From contig CAJNDS010002357.1 of NCBI GenBank assembly GCA_905221605.1, forward strand, positions 1,235,331 to 1,299,330: a stretch of 64,000 nucleotides of DNA, in the 5' to 3' direction. The translations under genes and the position numbers were made by a program. The notes under the pieces are model-generated. The model worked only from the letters and a program-made list of their open reading frames with translations. It was not told the origin of the DNA and searched no databases. Shown piece by piece: positions 10,624-24,700 of the stretch (positions are counted from its first letter, which is position 1; the number at the start of each line of letters is the position of its first letter). Source of the DNA: Symbiodinium natans (lineage: Eukaryota; Sar; Dinophyceae; Suessiales; Symbiodiniaceae).

Positions 10624-12176
10624 GAGCCCTCAGCTCCGGAGCCCTGCTTTGAATTGCCTAACTAGAGGATTCGAAACGTTCCGAGACGTCCTCTCGCAGG
10701 GGAGGGGAGGGGTGGCTGCCTTAGGGTCCCATAGGAAAAGAGACTCCGCAAGGTAGGGAAACAAAAGGCGGAAAGGCAAAAAGCTCGAAGCCGTGGAGCT
10801 GACGAGCATCGGGAAACACGGTCCCGCCACGACCCGCAACCTAGCTTCCCCCCAAAGATGCCTGAACATATTGCTCTCTAAACTTGCGTGCAAAGAAAAA
10901 ACAAATGAAACACACAATTGAAACAAGCACAAAGCACATTCGTCAAGAGCAACTGCTAGTTAACTTGCTCCGATGCCCAGGAGATGAGGTTTTCCTCACA
11001 CCCTAAACCCTAATCGCTACACCCGGCATGAACCCTGTGAGCTCGCAAGGCACTGAGATCAAAAATCACGAAGCGCTTTGGGCTCCGGGCGAGGTCTCGG
11101 CAAGAACGTCGCCAGCGGCGCCCGGGACCAGCGGCCACGGTTGGGCATGGCGGGGGGGGTGGGGGGGGGGAGGCTATCTTGGGGCTTATTTGGCTTACAG
11201 GGGTTAGGGCTCAGAAAGCATGTTTAGGGTGGAGGATGGTTTAGGGTTTTGCTGGGTTGGGGGGGGTGTTGGGTATAGTAGGCTGTGGCCAAGTTTGGGA
11301 GTTTTTGCAGGTGTCTTGGGTTCAAGGACTGTTGCTGCTGCGAGTAAGAGCCGCAGCTGGCGGCGAGCAGCCCCAAACTGAACGCAGACTGAAGCCACCA
11401 AGCTTTGCCACGTCACCCCCCCAGCACCCCCGCGGATACTGAAGGCCCCAGTGCATCAGACCCCTGAAAAAACACCAAACCCCTCCGAGACCCCCACAAA
11501 GCCTTCCAAACCTTAGTCCCTAGAACACCGCAGGTTTTTGTGATCCGGGTGACGGTCTCAGGTTGGCATTGAAGCCTGGAAAGCATTGCACCGCTCATTT
11601 CTCTATATGTATTCCTGAACCCATTGTACGAAATACCGGAAACTGTTTTGCCACTGACGCGTAGCAACTATATGCAACTATACTAAGAGCACAGCATCTT
11701 CCAGAAGGCTCCAACTTGCTCTCAACCGCAGCTTGCAGAACCCTTCACCCTCACTCTGCTGCGCGCCACAGCAGCTCCTGTTTTAAGCTTGGAGTCCGAG
11801 TGCCCACTGAGCCAAGACCTGAAGATCCTTCGGCCCCGCAGCGAAGAGCCCGGGTCTCTAATGTAACCGGGGGCTGCGGGCCCAACATAAACCGGAGAAC
11901 TTTGGGAGTTTGGAGGGTGCTGTCACAGCTTGAGTCTCCACATGTAAATAATTTACATATAAATATATATATATATATAACTTATATGTCAACTGCAGGC
12001 AGTCTCGGCATCAAGGCCACTGAGGAGGAAGGGCTCTCCAATCCAAAGTGATCTGATGGTCAGTGCGGGGCCGGCAGCATGCGTAATCTGACACTTCCGA
12101 GGACCCTGAACATCCTTGAGCTATCTGTTAACATTCTTGAACTCTAGGCACAGACTTGGATGACACGATGCCCTAC
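10624..12176. other. No recognisable gene; low-complexity patches
   Basis: Contains a G-run near 11150-11170, a degenerate telomere-like stretch at about 11200-11260 and a TA-rich patch near 11950-11985. No supported coding region. Confidence 0.4.
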
Positions 12177-12265
12177 CAATGAGCCCGTGCAGGCTGCCCT
12201 CGCAATGTGCAGATGCCCGCAGCAGCGCAAGCAGGCTCTCACTCCGGATGGGTCGACGCAGCTTC
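12177..12265 (-). CDS. Candidate isolated exon
   Basis: 89 nt between a strong pyrimidine-rich acceptor (GTTTTTTTTGCACTCGCTTGCCAG before GAAG, read on the minus strand) and a GTAGGG donor. Encodes KLRRPIRSESLLALLRASAH and CEGSLHGLIG, helix-like. It lies beyond the stop of gene B, so would belong to the next gene on this strand. Confidence 0.3.
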
Positions 12266-12696
12266 CTGGCAAGCGAGTGCAAAAAAAACAACACCCCAGA
12301 CATTGATGGTCCTGGCCATCGTGCGTTTCTGAGAACAACTCTCAACCAAAACACCTCATGTCAAGAGCCTCTGCTACAAAGCCCTCAACATGCAGGGCAC
12401 GCTCCTGCTCCAAATCCCTGGGAACCGTACAAAACCAAAGTGAGTCGCTTTATCTCGCTTTACAGCAGATGGCTCCCCTGGAGAACATTCAACAAAGTCG
12501 AAGCGGCACGCCGGGCCTGCGCGCCACAGCGACAACGAGCCCGAACACTTTGTGCTCGGGCCCCATTGGGCGACAGACCCCCAAGGGCCCTCGAAGCCTT
12601 AAGGCCCCCCTTTCACAACAGCACAGTTTTTATTTTTGTGAGAGCAGAAACCACCTCGTGCAGGCCCCAAACTTCTGTCCCGCCTGAAGGGGGTCG

Positions 12697-12770
12697 TCAC
12701 AACAAGATGTTCTTCTCGGCCGCGGGCAGTGACTCCAGCAGCCTGCGTATCTCCTCTTCCTCGTCATGGC
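12697..12770 (-). CDS. Terminal exon of gene B
   Basis: 74 nt entered in phase 1 after CCCAG: HDEEEEIRRLLESLPAAEKN, ILL, stop. The phase and the acidic-helical tail suit the end of the LRR chain. It is the first phase-1-compatible exon with a stop after the array. Confidence 0.5.
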
Positions 12771-15700
12771 CTGGGCTCCGAGGACTTCGCCCAGGGAGAC
12801 GTGGCTTCAGGTGGCGAGTTCGGAGGGGTCCGTTTCCAAACACTATTGCACCTAAATCGGCCGCCTCTGATTCTTGAGTCGTTCTTGGCATTTTCTGGCC
12901 TGCTTCCTTCTGAAAGCTCCCGAGGGTTTTGCGATGTGAGGGCCACCTCTTTCTCCGTCGGTGTCCGACGGACAGGGTCGTGTCCCAAGTCGCAAGTCAG
13001 CTGCCCGATGCTTGCCCGTCCGCCCTTCCCGCTGTCCCCCCCTCCCCCAAACTCCGCCAAAGATGAGAGGGCCGGCCACTGAAACCAAACCGGGTACAGC
13101 CGTCTGCAACGACCTGTGCTCACAGCTCTTTGGCTTCCAACGCCGAACCCGCTGATGCCGACTCCGAGTGATTACGCTGGAAGTTGAAACCTTCTAGAAG
13201 GGCTCAGCATGGAAGCTTTCACACCAAAAGCCCGGGCCTGTTGCATAATATCCTGGACTTTTTGGCACAAGGCCTGGCTGGACTCAAAGCGCTCCGAGTC
13301 GCAAGTCAGCTGCCCGACGCTTTCCCGTCCGCCCTTCCCGCTCTCCCCCCCTCCCCCCAAACTCCGCCAAAGCAGGATCTGATTCAACATTCACCGGAAG
13401 CATAAATGGCTAGGCGGCTACTCTCACAGAGTCTGGGCCCCTTGACCACGCCCAGCTCACCAACAAAGGAACTGCGCCCTTAAGAACAGTCACCGATCGA
13501 GCCAAGTTTTTGGTCTCGAGACTCGCAAAGCAAGTGCTGGCCCCACCGGCAAGATCAGACAACCGCACAAGGAGTCTGAGATGGATTGGGAATCTCGCCT
13601 GAACGTCGTTACGTGAAGAAACATCTGAAGAAACGTCTCCCACCAGGCCCGGTACCACGCGGCTTGATCTCAATAAATCCACTGTCACATCACGTCACAA
13701 CTCTACGGAGACGCAACTTCTCTCCCGCTCTCTCACTGACACCTGCGTCCTTTTTTAAACTTAGTGTTTCAGGGTTTGGGCGCTGTATAGAGGGCTTAGA
13801 TGGGACCATGAGGGGTTTAGGCTTGAGATGAGAGCGCCCTGCGGCTTCTCAGCTGCGCCTTGTTTAGACTTCCGGGATGGAAGAATTCGGATGGGACTCG
13901 CTGAACGGCCCCCGGAGTTCAGTGTGACCATGTGTGACCCGTGAGTCTTTGTGCACGTTCCGCGCGCTCTCGTCGCTCAATTCCACTCACTTCGGGCAAG
14001 CCTTCAAATGACTAAGGACCGTGGACTGAACGGACAGCTACTGAGTACTGAAACTCCCGGGCCCCGAAGAGTGAACATGAGCTCTTTTGCTCCCTTATGT
14101 TTACGATGTTTCTTGCGCTCAAATCTATGAACATGCTGAGGAGAAGAAAGGCAAAGATTTCATGCGGCCTTCTCCAAAAAACAAATCAGCCATGCAGCAA
14201 TTAGCTAAAGGAACCTTGGGTGGGCAAAAAGACCCACACTCCCACCCCACCCCCGGCCCGAAAAGCACTCCGAGTCCCCGGGCCGATGTCGTTCCATGAC
14301 AGGTTCAAGCTGAGCGCTCGGAGCTGCGTGAGGCGGCCCAGTGCGCTGGCCAAGTGCTCGCAGCCTTCCTGGCCTCGGTGGGAGGAGGTCTTCGGTCTCA
14401 AGATGTCTCAAGGCAGTGGAGCTCGTCCCCACTTGTTGGGGGTGCAGGACCCTCAACCCTAGTATACCCTAGTCGACTGCCATTCTGAAGCTGAGGCTGC
14501 CCTTGGGAGCCGACATTTTGCAGATCCTACGCTCAACACTCGAAGCCGGCCTTGCGCTTCGAGCTCTGAACTCTCTGGCAAGAGAGGGGGATTGCTGTTC
14601 AAAGCCCGCTCTCTGAATCGGCCGCCTCTCAATCGTGTTTTTGGCAGAGCTCTGACACTTTCTGGCCGTTCCCGGAACACTTCTTCTCCGTTCAGCAAAG
14701 GCTCCTCAATTACAAACCTCACACACCCTACAATGAGAACAGATGAGAACCAAAGCTGCTTGTGTCACCTCCAAGCTTCAATGGGCCTTGTCGGTTCCCG
14801 CTCCCCGCGCTCCCTGTGCTCCCGGGGGCGGTGTCCTGCTTCCTGAATCGGCCACCTCTCGCGCCTCTCTATCCTTTCAAGAGTACATGAAAGGTGCATT
14901 TTGCCTCAGAGTCTTTGTATCGCGCGGTGTTCTGTCCAAGTCAGCTGCCCGACGCTTTCCCGCTCCGCCCGCCCCCCCCCCCCTCCTCCAAACCCCACCA
15001 ACGCAGGATCAGAATCAACATTCACCGGAAGAAGAGATGGCCACGCGGCCACTCTCACAGTGTCTGGGCCCAGCTTACGAAACCCAGACCTTCCAGACCT
15101 CCGGTGTGCCGCTAAGCACCGTCGCAGGTCGAGCGAAATGCTGATGGACCACCGTTCTACTGAAAATTTTAAGGAGAGCATGGAAATCAGGAGCAAAGAG
15201 GATTTCCACGAAGGCAAGTGAAAAAAAAAAGAATATACATGTAAGACTCAAAGATTTCCAGAGAAACTTTTGCTGAGTACATGTTATATGTATACAGATC
15301 GCATGTATGAACCCCAAGCCTCCGGTGTGCCCTTCATTTAAGAACAACAGTCACGGGTCGAGCGAAGCTTTTAGTTGAGACTAGTAAAGCAAGTGTTGGC
15401 CTTGCCATGCCTTGCCTAGGCGCAGTACCATGCAGTACCTCAAGGAACCTGAATGGGTGGGAAGAAAAGTACACTCCGCCATGGCCGAAAGCGCCCTGGG
15501 TCCCCAGGCCGACACTGTTGCCATGCAGGTTCACGCTCAGCTTCTCGAGCTGCGCGAGGCGGCCGAGGGCGCCGGCCACGTGCTGGCAGCCGGTGTCGCC
15601 TTGGGAGGCGGTGGGAAGGTGAAGTCTTCCACTCAACGCAGCGGAAGCCGCCCTGGTTGTGGGGGCGGAATCCTGAACGCTGGAACCAAGCCAGTTGGAA

Positions 15701-18700
15701 GGCCCCCTAGGCTGGGAACTTCAGAACTCGAGTTGGGACCTCGGGAGCCCAGGCCTCCTGGGTAGCCAAATCCCAAATGCTGGGGCCCTTCTCCGACACC
15801 CCAAACTCGAAGCAGGAGGCCACAGGTCCAAAAACAAAATGGTAACACCAAAAGGAACGGAGGAGGAGATCACATGGATGGAGCTGACCAAATTACATGG
15901 ATGAAGCAACAGGTGCGAAAGAGGATTACATGGAGCCGGCCACTGAAACCATGTCAGGTACAGCTGTCTGCAACGACTTGTGCTCACAGCTCTTTGGCTT
16001 CCGACGGCGAACCCGCTGACGCCGACTCCGAGTGATTACGCTGGAAGTTGAAACCTTCTAGAAGGGCTCAGCATTCAAGATTTCCCACCAAAAGCCCGGG
16101 CCTGTTACATACCCTGGACTTTTTGGCACAAGGCCCTCAGTAGCCTGGCTGGACACAAAGCGCTCCGAGTCCCCGGGCCGATGTCGTTCCATTTCAGGTC
16201 CAGGCTGAGCTCTCGGAGCTGCGTGAGGCGGCCCAGTGCGCCGGCCAAGCGTTCGCTGCCTTGCGAGGGGGTTGGAAGGAGCTTCGCCCTGTTTTGGGAT
16301 CCTGAACGGGGCCATTCCGAAGCTGAAGCTGTCGTTGGGCTTTTGGAAGACCTCTGAACTGGGGGCTTCAGAACTGAAGTTGAGAGTTAGGATTCCGACC
16401 GGGGGGGAGACCCGACTCGAAGAAAGCAATTCTGAAGCTGAGGCTGCCTTTGGGGGCTTTATGGCCTCTCCAACACGTTCTTAAAATCCCCTACCCTGCA
16501 TACACACTGGAGCATTGCAGATCTTCCTCTACCTTTCCTTCCCTTCGTCACTCGAAGCCGGGGACGTTCAAAGCCCTCAACCGCCTCCACCACGCTCTCA
16601 GCTCTCCGAAGAGCGGCAGGATTGCTCTCCGAACCCTGCTCCCAGAATCAGCCGACTCTCAATCCCCGAGACTTCCAGAGCCTCTCCCGAGCTTTTTTGC
16701 GAGCTGTGACACTTTCAGGCCGTTCCCGGAACGTTTTTTCTGACATGCGTGTTAAAGGCTACTGAATTCGAGAAGTGAATACAAGGAAAGTCATGCATGC
16801 TATTATGATATTACAAGGAACTTTTTGATGAACACTACACAAAATCCTATGTTCACTTGCAAGCTTCCGTGGTAAGGGAAGCCAGGGTATACCTGTACCT
16901 TATGTCTCCTTTGAATTCCTACAGGAGTGAATGGCTGTCACATCATGTCACAACTTTACGGAGACGCAACTTCTCTCCCGCTCTTTCACTGACACCTGCG
17001 CCCCTTTTTTACACTTAGCGATTCAGGGTTTGGGCGCCGCATAAAAGGCTCAGATGGGTCTAGGGGGTTCAGGCTTGAGATGAGAGCGCCGTGCGGCTTT
17101 TCAGCTGCGCCTTGTTTAGACTTTCGGGATGGAAGAATTCGGATGGGACTCTCCGAATCGGCCCCCGGAGTTCAGTGTGACCATGTGTGACCGGTGAGTC
17201 TTTGTGCACGTTCCGCGCGCTCTCGTTGCTCGATTCCATTCACTTCGGTCCCGAGGGCAAGCCTTCAAATGACTAAGGACCGTGGACTGAACGGACAGCT
17301 ACTGAGTACTGAAACTCCCGGGCCCCGAAGAGTGAACATGAGCTCTTTTGCTCCCTTATGTTTACGATGTTTCTTGCGTCCACATCTATGAACATGCTGA
17401 GGAGAAGAAAGCCCAAGATTTCATGCGACGGTCTACTAAAAAAAGTTCAGCCATGCAGCAATTCGGTAAAGGAACCTTGGGTGGGCAAAAAGACCCCCAC
17501 CCCACCCCACCCCCGGCCCGAAAAGCGCTCCGAGTCCCGGGCCGATGCGGTTGTTAAACAGGTTCAAGCTGAGCTCTCGGAGCTGCGTGAGGCGGCCCAG
17601 TGCGCTGGCCAAGTGCTCGCAGCCTTCCTTGCCTCGGTGGGAGGAGGTCTTCGGTCTCAAGATGTCTCGAGGCAGTGGAGCTCGTCCCCACTTGTTGGGG
17701 GTGCAGGACCCTCAACCCTAGTATACCCTAGTCGACTGCCATTCTGAAGCTGAGGCTGCCCTTGGGAGCCGACATTTTGCAGATCCTACGCTCAACACTC
17801 GAAGCCGGCCTTGCGCTTCGAGCTCTGAACTCTCTGGCAAGAGAGGGGGATTGCTGTTCAAAGCCCGCTCTCCGAATCGGCCGCCTCTCAATCGTTTTTT
17901 TGGCAGAGCTCTGACACTTTCTGGCCGTTCCCGGAACGCTTCTTCTCCTCAATTACAAACCTCACACACCCTACAATGAGAACAGATGAGAACCAAAGCT
18001 GCTTGTGTCACCTCCAAGCTTCAATGGGCCTTGTCGGTTCCCGCTCCCCGCGCTCCCTGTGCTCCCGGGGGCGGTGTCCTGCTTCCTGAATCGGCCACCT
18101 CTCGCGCCTCTCTATCCTTTCAAGAGTACATGAAAGGTGCATTTTGCCTCAGAGTCTTTGTATCGCGCGGTGTTCTGTCCAAGTCAGCTGCCCGACGCTT
18201 TCCCGCTCCGCCCGCCCCCCCCCCCTCCTCCAAACCCCACCAATGCAGGATCAGAATCAACATTCACCGGAAGAAGAGATGGCCACGCGGCCACTCTCAC
18301 AGTGTCTGGGCCCAGCTTACGAAACCCAGACCTTCCAGACCTCCGGTGTGCCGCTAAGCACCGTCGCAGGTCGAGCGAAATGCTGATGGACCACCGTTCT
18401 ACTGAAAATTTTAAGGAGAGCATGGAAATCAGGAGCAAAGAGGATTTCCACGAAGGCAAGTGAAAAAATATATACATGCAAAACTCAAAGATTTCCAGAG
18501 AAACTTTTGCTGAGTACATGTTATATGTATACAGATCGCATGTATGAACCCCAAGCCTCCGGTGTGCCCTTCATTTAAGAACAACAGTCACGGGTCGAGC
18601 GAAGCTTTTAGTTGAGACTAGTAAAGCAAGCGTTGGCCTTGCCATGCCTTGCCTAGGCGCAGTACCTCAAGGAACCTGAATGGGTGGGAAGAAAAGTCCA

Positions 18701-21700
18701 CTCCACCATGGCCGAAAGCGCCCTGGGTCTCCGGGCCGATACGGTTACTTTGCAGGTTCACGCTCAGCTTCTCGAGCTGCGCGAGGCGGCCGAGGGCGCC
18801 GGCCACGTGCTGGCAGCTGTCGTCGCCTTGGGAGGCGGTGGGAAGGTGAAGTCGTCCACTCAAGGCAGCGGAAGCCGCCCTGTTTGTGGGGGCGGAAGCT
18901 GGGAACTTCAGAACTCGAGTTGGGACCTCGGGAGTGCAGGCCTGCTGGGTAGCCAAATCCCAAACGCTGGGGCCCTTATCCGACACCCCAAACTCGAAGC
19001 AGAAGGCCACAGGTCCAAAACAAATGGTAACACCAAACGGAACGGAGGAGGAGATTACATGGATGGAGCTGACCCAAATTACATGGATGAAGCAAAAGGA
19101 ACGAAAGAGGATTACATGGAGCCGGCCACTGCAACCATATCGGGTACAGCTGTCTGCAACGACTTGTGGTAAGCTCTTTGGTTTCCGACGGCGAGCCCGC
19201 TGACGCCGACTCCGAGTCATTACGCTGGAAGTTGAAACCTTCTAGATTCTAGAAGGGCTCAGCATAAAAGCTTTCACACGAAAAGCCCGGGCCTGTTCCA
19301 TACCCTAGACTTTTGGTACGAGGCCCTCAGTAGCCTGGCTGGACACAAAGCGCTCCGAGTCCGGTTTTGGAAGGAGGTCGGCCTGTTTTGGGGGGCAGGA
19401 TCCTGAACGGGGCCATTCCGAAGCTGAAGCTGTCGTTGGGCTTTTGGAAGGCCTCTGTACTGGGGCCTTCAGAACTGAAGTTGAGAGTTTAGGATTCCGA
19501 CTGGGGGGGGGGGGGGACCCGGATCCCGAACCCGACTCGAAGAAAGCAATTCTGAAGCTGAGGCTGCCTTTGGGGGCTTTATGACGTTCTCAAAATCCCC
19601 TACCCTGCATACACCCTGGAGCATGCGACGTTGCAGATCTTCCTCTCCCTTTCTTTCCCTTCGACACTCGAAGCCGGGGACGTTCAACGTTCAAAGCCCC
19701 CGCCTCCGCCATGCTCTCAGCTCTCCGAAGAGCGGGGGATTGCTCTCCGGACCCTGCTCCCAGAATCAGCCGACTCTCAATCCCCCGAGGCTTCCAGAGC
19801 CTCTCCCAAGCTCTTTTTTGCGAGCTGTGACACTTTCAGGCCGTTCCCGGAACACTTTTTTCTGACATGCGTCTTAAAGGCTAAGTGAATACAAGGAAAG
19901 TCATGCATGATATTACAAGGAACTTTTTGATGAACACTACACAAAATCCTATGTTCACTTGCAAGCTTCCGTGGTAAGGGAAGTCAGGGTATACCCGTAC
20001 CTTATGTCTCCTTTGAATTCCTACAGAAGTGAAGAAACGTCTGAAGAAACGTCTCCCGCCAGGCCCGGTCGCGGTTTGATCTCAATAAATCCACTGTCAC
20101 ATCACGTCACAACTCTACAGAGACGCAACTTCTCTCCCGCTCTCTCACTGACACCAGCGTCCTTTTTTAAACTCAGTGTTTCAGGGTTTGGGCACTGTAT
20201 AGAGGGCTTAGATGGGTCGCTAGGGGGTTTAGGCTTGAGATGAGAGCGCCGTGCGGCTTTTCAGCTGCGCCTTGTTTAGACTTTCGGGATGGAAGAATTC
20301 GGATGGGACTCGCTGAACGGCGCCCGGAGTTGTGACCCGTGAGTCTTTGTGCGCGTTCCGCGCGCTCTCGTCGCTCGATTCCTTTCACTTCGGTCCCAAG
20401 GGCAAGCCTTTAATTGACTAGGGAGGGAAAGCCACTGAAACTCCCGGGCCCCGAAGAGTGAACATGAGCTTTTTGCTCCCTTATGTTTATGTTGTTTCTG
20501 TACCTTCTCCAAAAAACGAATCAGCCATGCAGCAACTAGCTAAGGAACCTTGGGTGGGCACCCCACCCCACCCCCGGCCCGAAAAGCACTCCGAGCCCCC
20601 GGGCCGATGTTGTTCGCTTTCAGGTCCAGGCTGAGCTCTCGGAGCTGCGTGAGGTGGCCCAGTGCGCTGGCCAGGTGCTCGCAGCCTTCCTTGCCTCGGT
20701 GGGAGGAAGTCTTCGGTCTCAACATGTCTCAAGGCAGGTGGAGTTCAGGAATCCCGAACCCAACTCGTAGAAAGCCATTCTTAAGCTTAAGCTGCCCTTG
20801 GAGGCTATCTGGCAAGCCTGCCGAGACTTCGAGCTCTCAGCTCTCCGAAAAGGCGTGAGAACCAAAGCTGTTTGTAGACACCCAGGCGTCACGGGCCCTT
20901 GTCGGTTCTAGCTCCCTGTGCTCCCTGTGTTCCCTGTTTTCCCTGTGCTCCCTGTGGTTGATTTAGGGGTGTGGGAAAGCCTATACGAACTGTCCATGCC
21001 AGCGCATGCCCACTGAGTCAATGAGAACCCCTTCCTTGCCTCGGTGGGAGGAGGAAGTCTTCGGTCTCAAGATGTCTCAAGGCAGTGGACTTCGCCCCCC
21101 CACTTCTTGGGGGCGCAGGATCCTGAACCCGACTCGACTGCCATTCTGAAGCTGAAGGCTGCCCTTGGGAGCCGACATTTCCGAGCGGTTCGCTGCAGAT
21201 CCTACGCCCTGTCCCAAAACACACTTGGAGCCAGGGACGTTCAAAACTGGACTTGGCCCTCGAACCGCCTCCACCAGCCTTGCGCTTCGAGCTCTGAACT
21301 CTCCGACAAGAGCGGGGGCTTGCTGTTCAAAGCCCGCTCTCCGAATCGGCCGCCTCTCAATCGTTTTTTTTGGCCGAGCTGTGGCATGTTCTGGCCGTTC
21401 CCGGAACGCTTCTTCTCCGGCATGCTTTGTTAAAGGCTCCTCAATTACGAACTTCACACACCCTGCAATGAGAACACATGAGAACCAAAGCTATTTTGTT
21501 GGACATCTAGGCGTCAGGGGGGCTTGCGATGCTCCCGGTGCTCCCTGTGCTCCCTGTGCTCCCTGTGCTCCCTGTGCTCCCTGTGCTCCCTGTGCTCCCT
21601 GTGCTCCCGGTGGCTGCGTCCTGCTTCCTGAATCGGCCACCTCTCCGCCACTCACCGAAAGAAGAGATGGCCACGCGGCTACTCTCACAGTGTCTGGGCC

Positions 21701-24700
21701 CCTTGACCACGCCCAGCCTACGAACAAAGGAAATCCAGACCTTCCAGACCTCCGGTGTGCCGTCGCAGGTCGAGCGAAACTTTCCTGACCACCTACTGAA
21801 AATTTTAAGGGGAGCATGGAAATCAGGAGAAAAGAGGATTTCCACGAAGGCAAGTGAAAAACAAAAACAAATACATGCAAAACTCAAAGGTTTCCAGTGA
21901 AACTGTTTATGAGTACATATTCATGTTTCCAGATCACATGTGTGAACCCCAGACCTCCGGTGTGCCCTTAATTTAAGAACAACAGTCACAGGTCGAGCGA
22001 AGTTTTCAGTTTCGAGACTAGTAGAGCAAGCGTTGGCCTTGCCATGCCTTGCCTAGGTGGATGGGAGTAAAAGTCCACTCCACCTCAAGGAACCTGAATG
22101 GGTGGGAAGAAAAGTCCACTCCACCATGGCCGAAAGCGCCCTGGGTCCCCGGGCCGATACTGCTTTTCAGGTTCACGCTCAGCTTCTCGAGCTGCGCGAG
22201 GCGGCCGAGGGCGCCGGCCATGTGCTGGCAGCCGGTGTCGCCTTGGGAGGCCGTGGTAAGGTGAAGTCTTCCACTCAAGGCAGCGGAAGCCGCCCTGCTT
22301 GTGGGGGCGGAATCCTGAACACTGGAACAAAGCCAGTTGGAAGGCCCCCTAGGCTGGGAACTTCAGAACTCGAGTTGGGACCTCGGGAGCCCAGGCCTCC
22401 TTGGTAGCCAAATCCCAAATGCTGGAGCCCTTCTCCGACACGCCACACTCGAAGCAGGAGGCCAAAGGTCCAAAAACAAAATGGGGCCATTCCGAAGCTC
22501 AAGCTGTCGTTGGGCTTTTGGAAGGCCTCTGAACTGGGGCCTTCAGAAATGAAGTTGAGAGTTAGGATTCCGACTTGCAATGGGGTGGAAAGGGAGAGAA
22601 GTCGTCGCTCCAAGGCAATGTCCCCGCCTTTTTTAGAGGGGGCACTCGAAGAAAGCAATTCTGAAGCTGAGGCTGCCTTTAGGGGCTTTAGGGCCTCTCC
22701 AACACGTTCTAAAAATAGCCGACCCCGCATGAACCCCCGGAGCATGCGACGTTCATTGCAGATCTTCCTCTCCCTTTCTTTCCCTTCGACACTCGAAGCC
22801 GGGGACGTTCAAAACCCTCAACCGCCTCCATCACGCTCTCAGCGAAGAGCGGGGGGATTGCTCTCCGAACCCTGCTCCCCGAATCGGCCGATTCTCAATC
22901 CCCGTGACTTCCAGAGCCTCTCCCTAGCTTTTTTCCGAGCTGTCACACTTTCAGGCCGTTCCCGGAACACTTCTCTGACATGCGTCTTAAAAGGTTACTG
23001 AATTCGACAAGTGAATACAAGGAAAGTCATGCATGATATTACAAGGAATTTGTCATGAACACTACACAAAATCCTATTTTCACTTGCAAGCTTCCGTGGT
23101 AAGGGAAGTCAGGGTATACCGGTACCTTATCTCTCCTTTGAATTCCTACAGGAGTGTTCAAACGTCTCCCGCCAGGCCCTGTACCACGCGGTTTGATCTC
23201 AATACATTCACTGTCACACTATGTCACAACTCTACGGAGACGCAACTTCAATTTCTCTCCCGCTCTCTCACTGACACCTGCGTCCCTTTTTTAAACTTAG
23301 CGATTCAGGGTTTGGGCGCCGCATAAAAGGCTCAGATGGGTCTAGGGGGTTCAGGCTTGAGATGAGAGCGCCGTGCAGCTTCTCAGCTGCGCCTTGTTTA
23401 GACTTTCGGGATGGACGAATTCGGATGGGACTCGCTGAACGGCCCCCGGAGTTCAGTGTGACCATGTGTGACCCGTGAGTCTTTGTGCACGTTCCGCGTG
23501 CTCTCGTCGCTCGATTCCACTCACTTCGGGCAAGCCTTCAAATGACTAAGGACCGTGGACTGAACGGACAGCTACTGAGTACTGAAACTCCCGGGCCCCG
23601 AAGAGTGAACATGAGCTCTTTTGCTCCCTTATGTTTACGATGTTTCTTGCGTTCACATCTGCTATGAACATGCAAGCCAAAGATTTCATGCGGCCTTCTC
23701 CAAAAAACAAATCAGCCATGCAGCAATTAGCTAAAGGAACCTTGAGTGGGCAAAAAGACCCCCACCCCACCCCACCCCTGGCCCGAAAAGCGCTCCGAGT
23801 CCCCGGGCCGACTCGGTTCTCATTCAGGTCCAGGCTGAGCTCTCGGAGCTGCGTGAGGTGGCCCAGTGAGCTGGCGAAGTGCTCGCAGCCTTCCTTGCCT
23901 CGGTGGGGAGGGAGGAAGTCTTCGGTCTCAAGATGTCTCAAGGCAGGTGGAGCTCGTCCCCCACTTCTTGGGGGCGCAGGATCCCGAACCCGACTCGACT
24001 GCCATTCTGAAGCTGAAGTCTGCCCTTGAAAGCCGACATTTCCGAGCGGTTCGCTGCAGATCCTACGCCCTGTCCCAAACCACACTTGGAGCCAGGGACG
24101 TTCAAAAACTGGACTTGGCCCTCAACCGCCTCCACCAGCCTTGCGCTTCGAGCTCTCGGCTCTCCGAAAAGCGTTGGATTGCTGTTCAACCCTGTGTGGC
24201 AAAAGGGCGCCGGGGGCCTGTTGCATCCTCTGCTGGAATGCCTAGGTGCAGTACCCGCTTGGAGCAACCTGAACGGGTGGGAAAAACCGCCATGGCCGAA
24301 AGCGCTCCGGGTCCCCGGGCCGATATGGTTCATTTGCAGGTTCACGCTCAGCTTCTCGAGCTGCGCGAGGCGGCCGAGGGCGCCGGCGGCCACCTGCTGG
24401 CAGCCGTCGTCACCTTGGGAGGCGGCGGATTGGGGGAATTTAAAACCGACTTGAAGAAAGCCAGTTGGAAGGCCCTCTCAACTGGGAGCTTCAGACTAGA
24501 GTTGGAACTTGGGGTGGCCTTCAAGGGCTTGGAAGGTCTTATATCTGCCTCTAAAAATGCAGTATAGCTGCTCACGCAGTCCTTTCCAGCACCCCGATGA
24601 ACCCGCGCAGGTCATCGGACTGACGGCTCAACCCCCAATGAGCGGGCGACCTTCAGAACTGAAGTTGAGGGTTAGGATGAAGTCGTCGCTCCAAGGCAAT

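Noticed and set aside
10057-10665. Longest plus-strand open frame (202 codons)
   Set aside because: It reads straight through a telomere-like tract and a C-run, and its composition looks random. The minus strand has the more protein-like frames.
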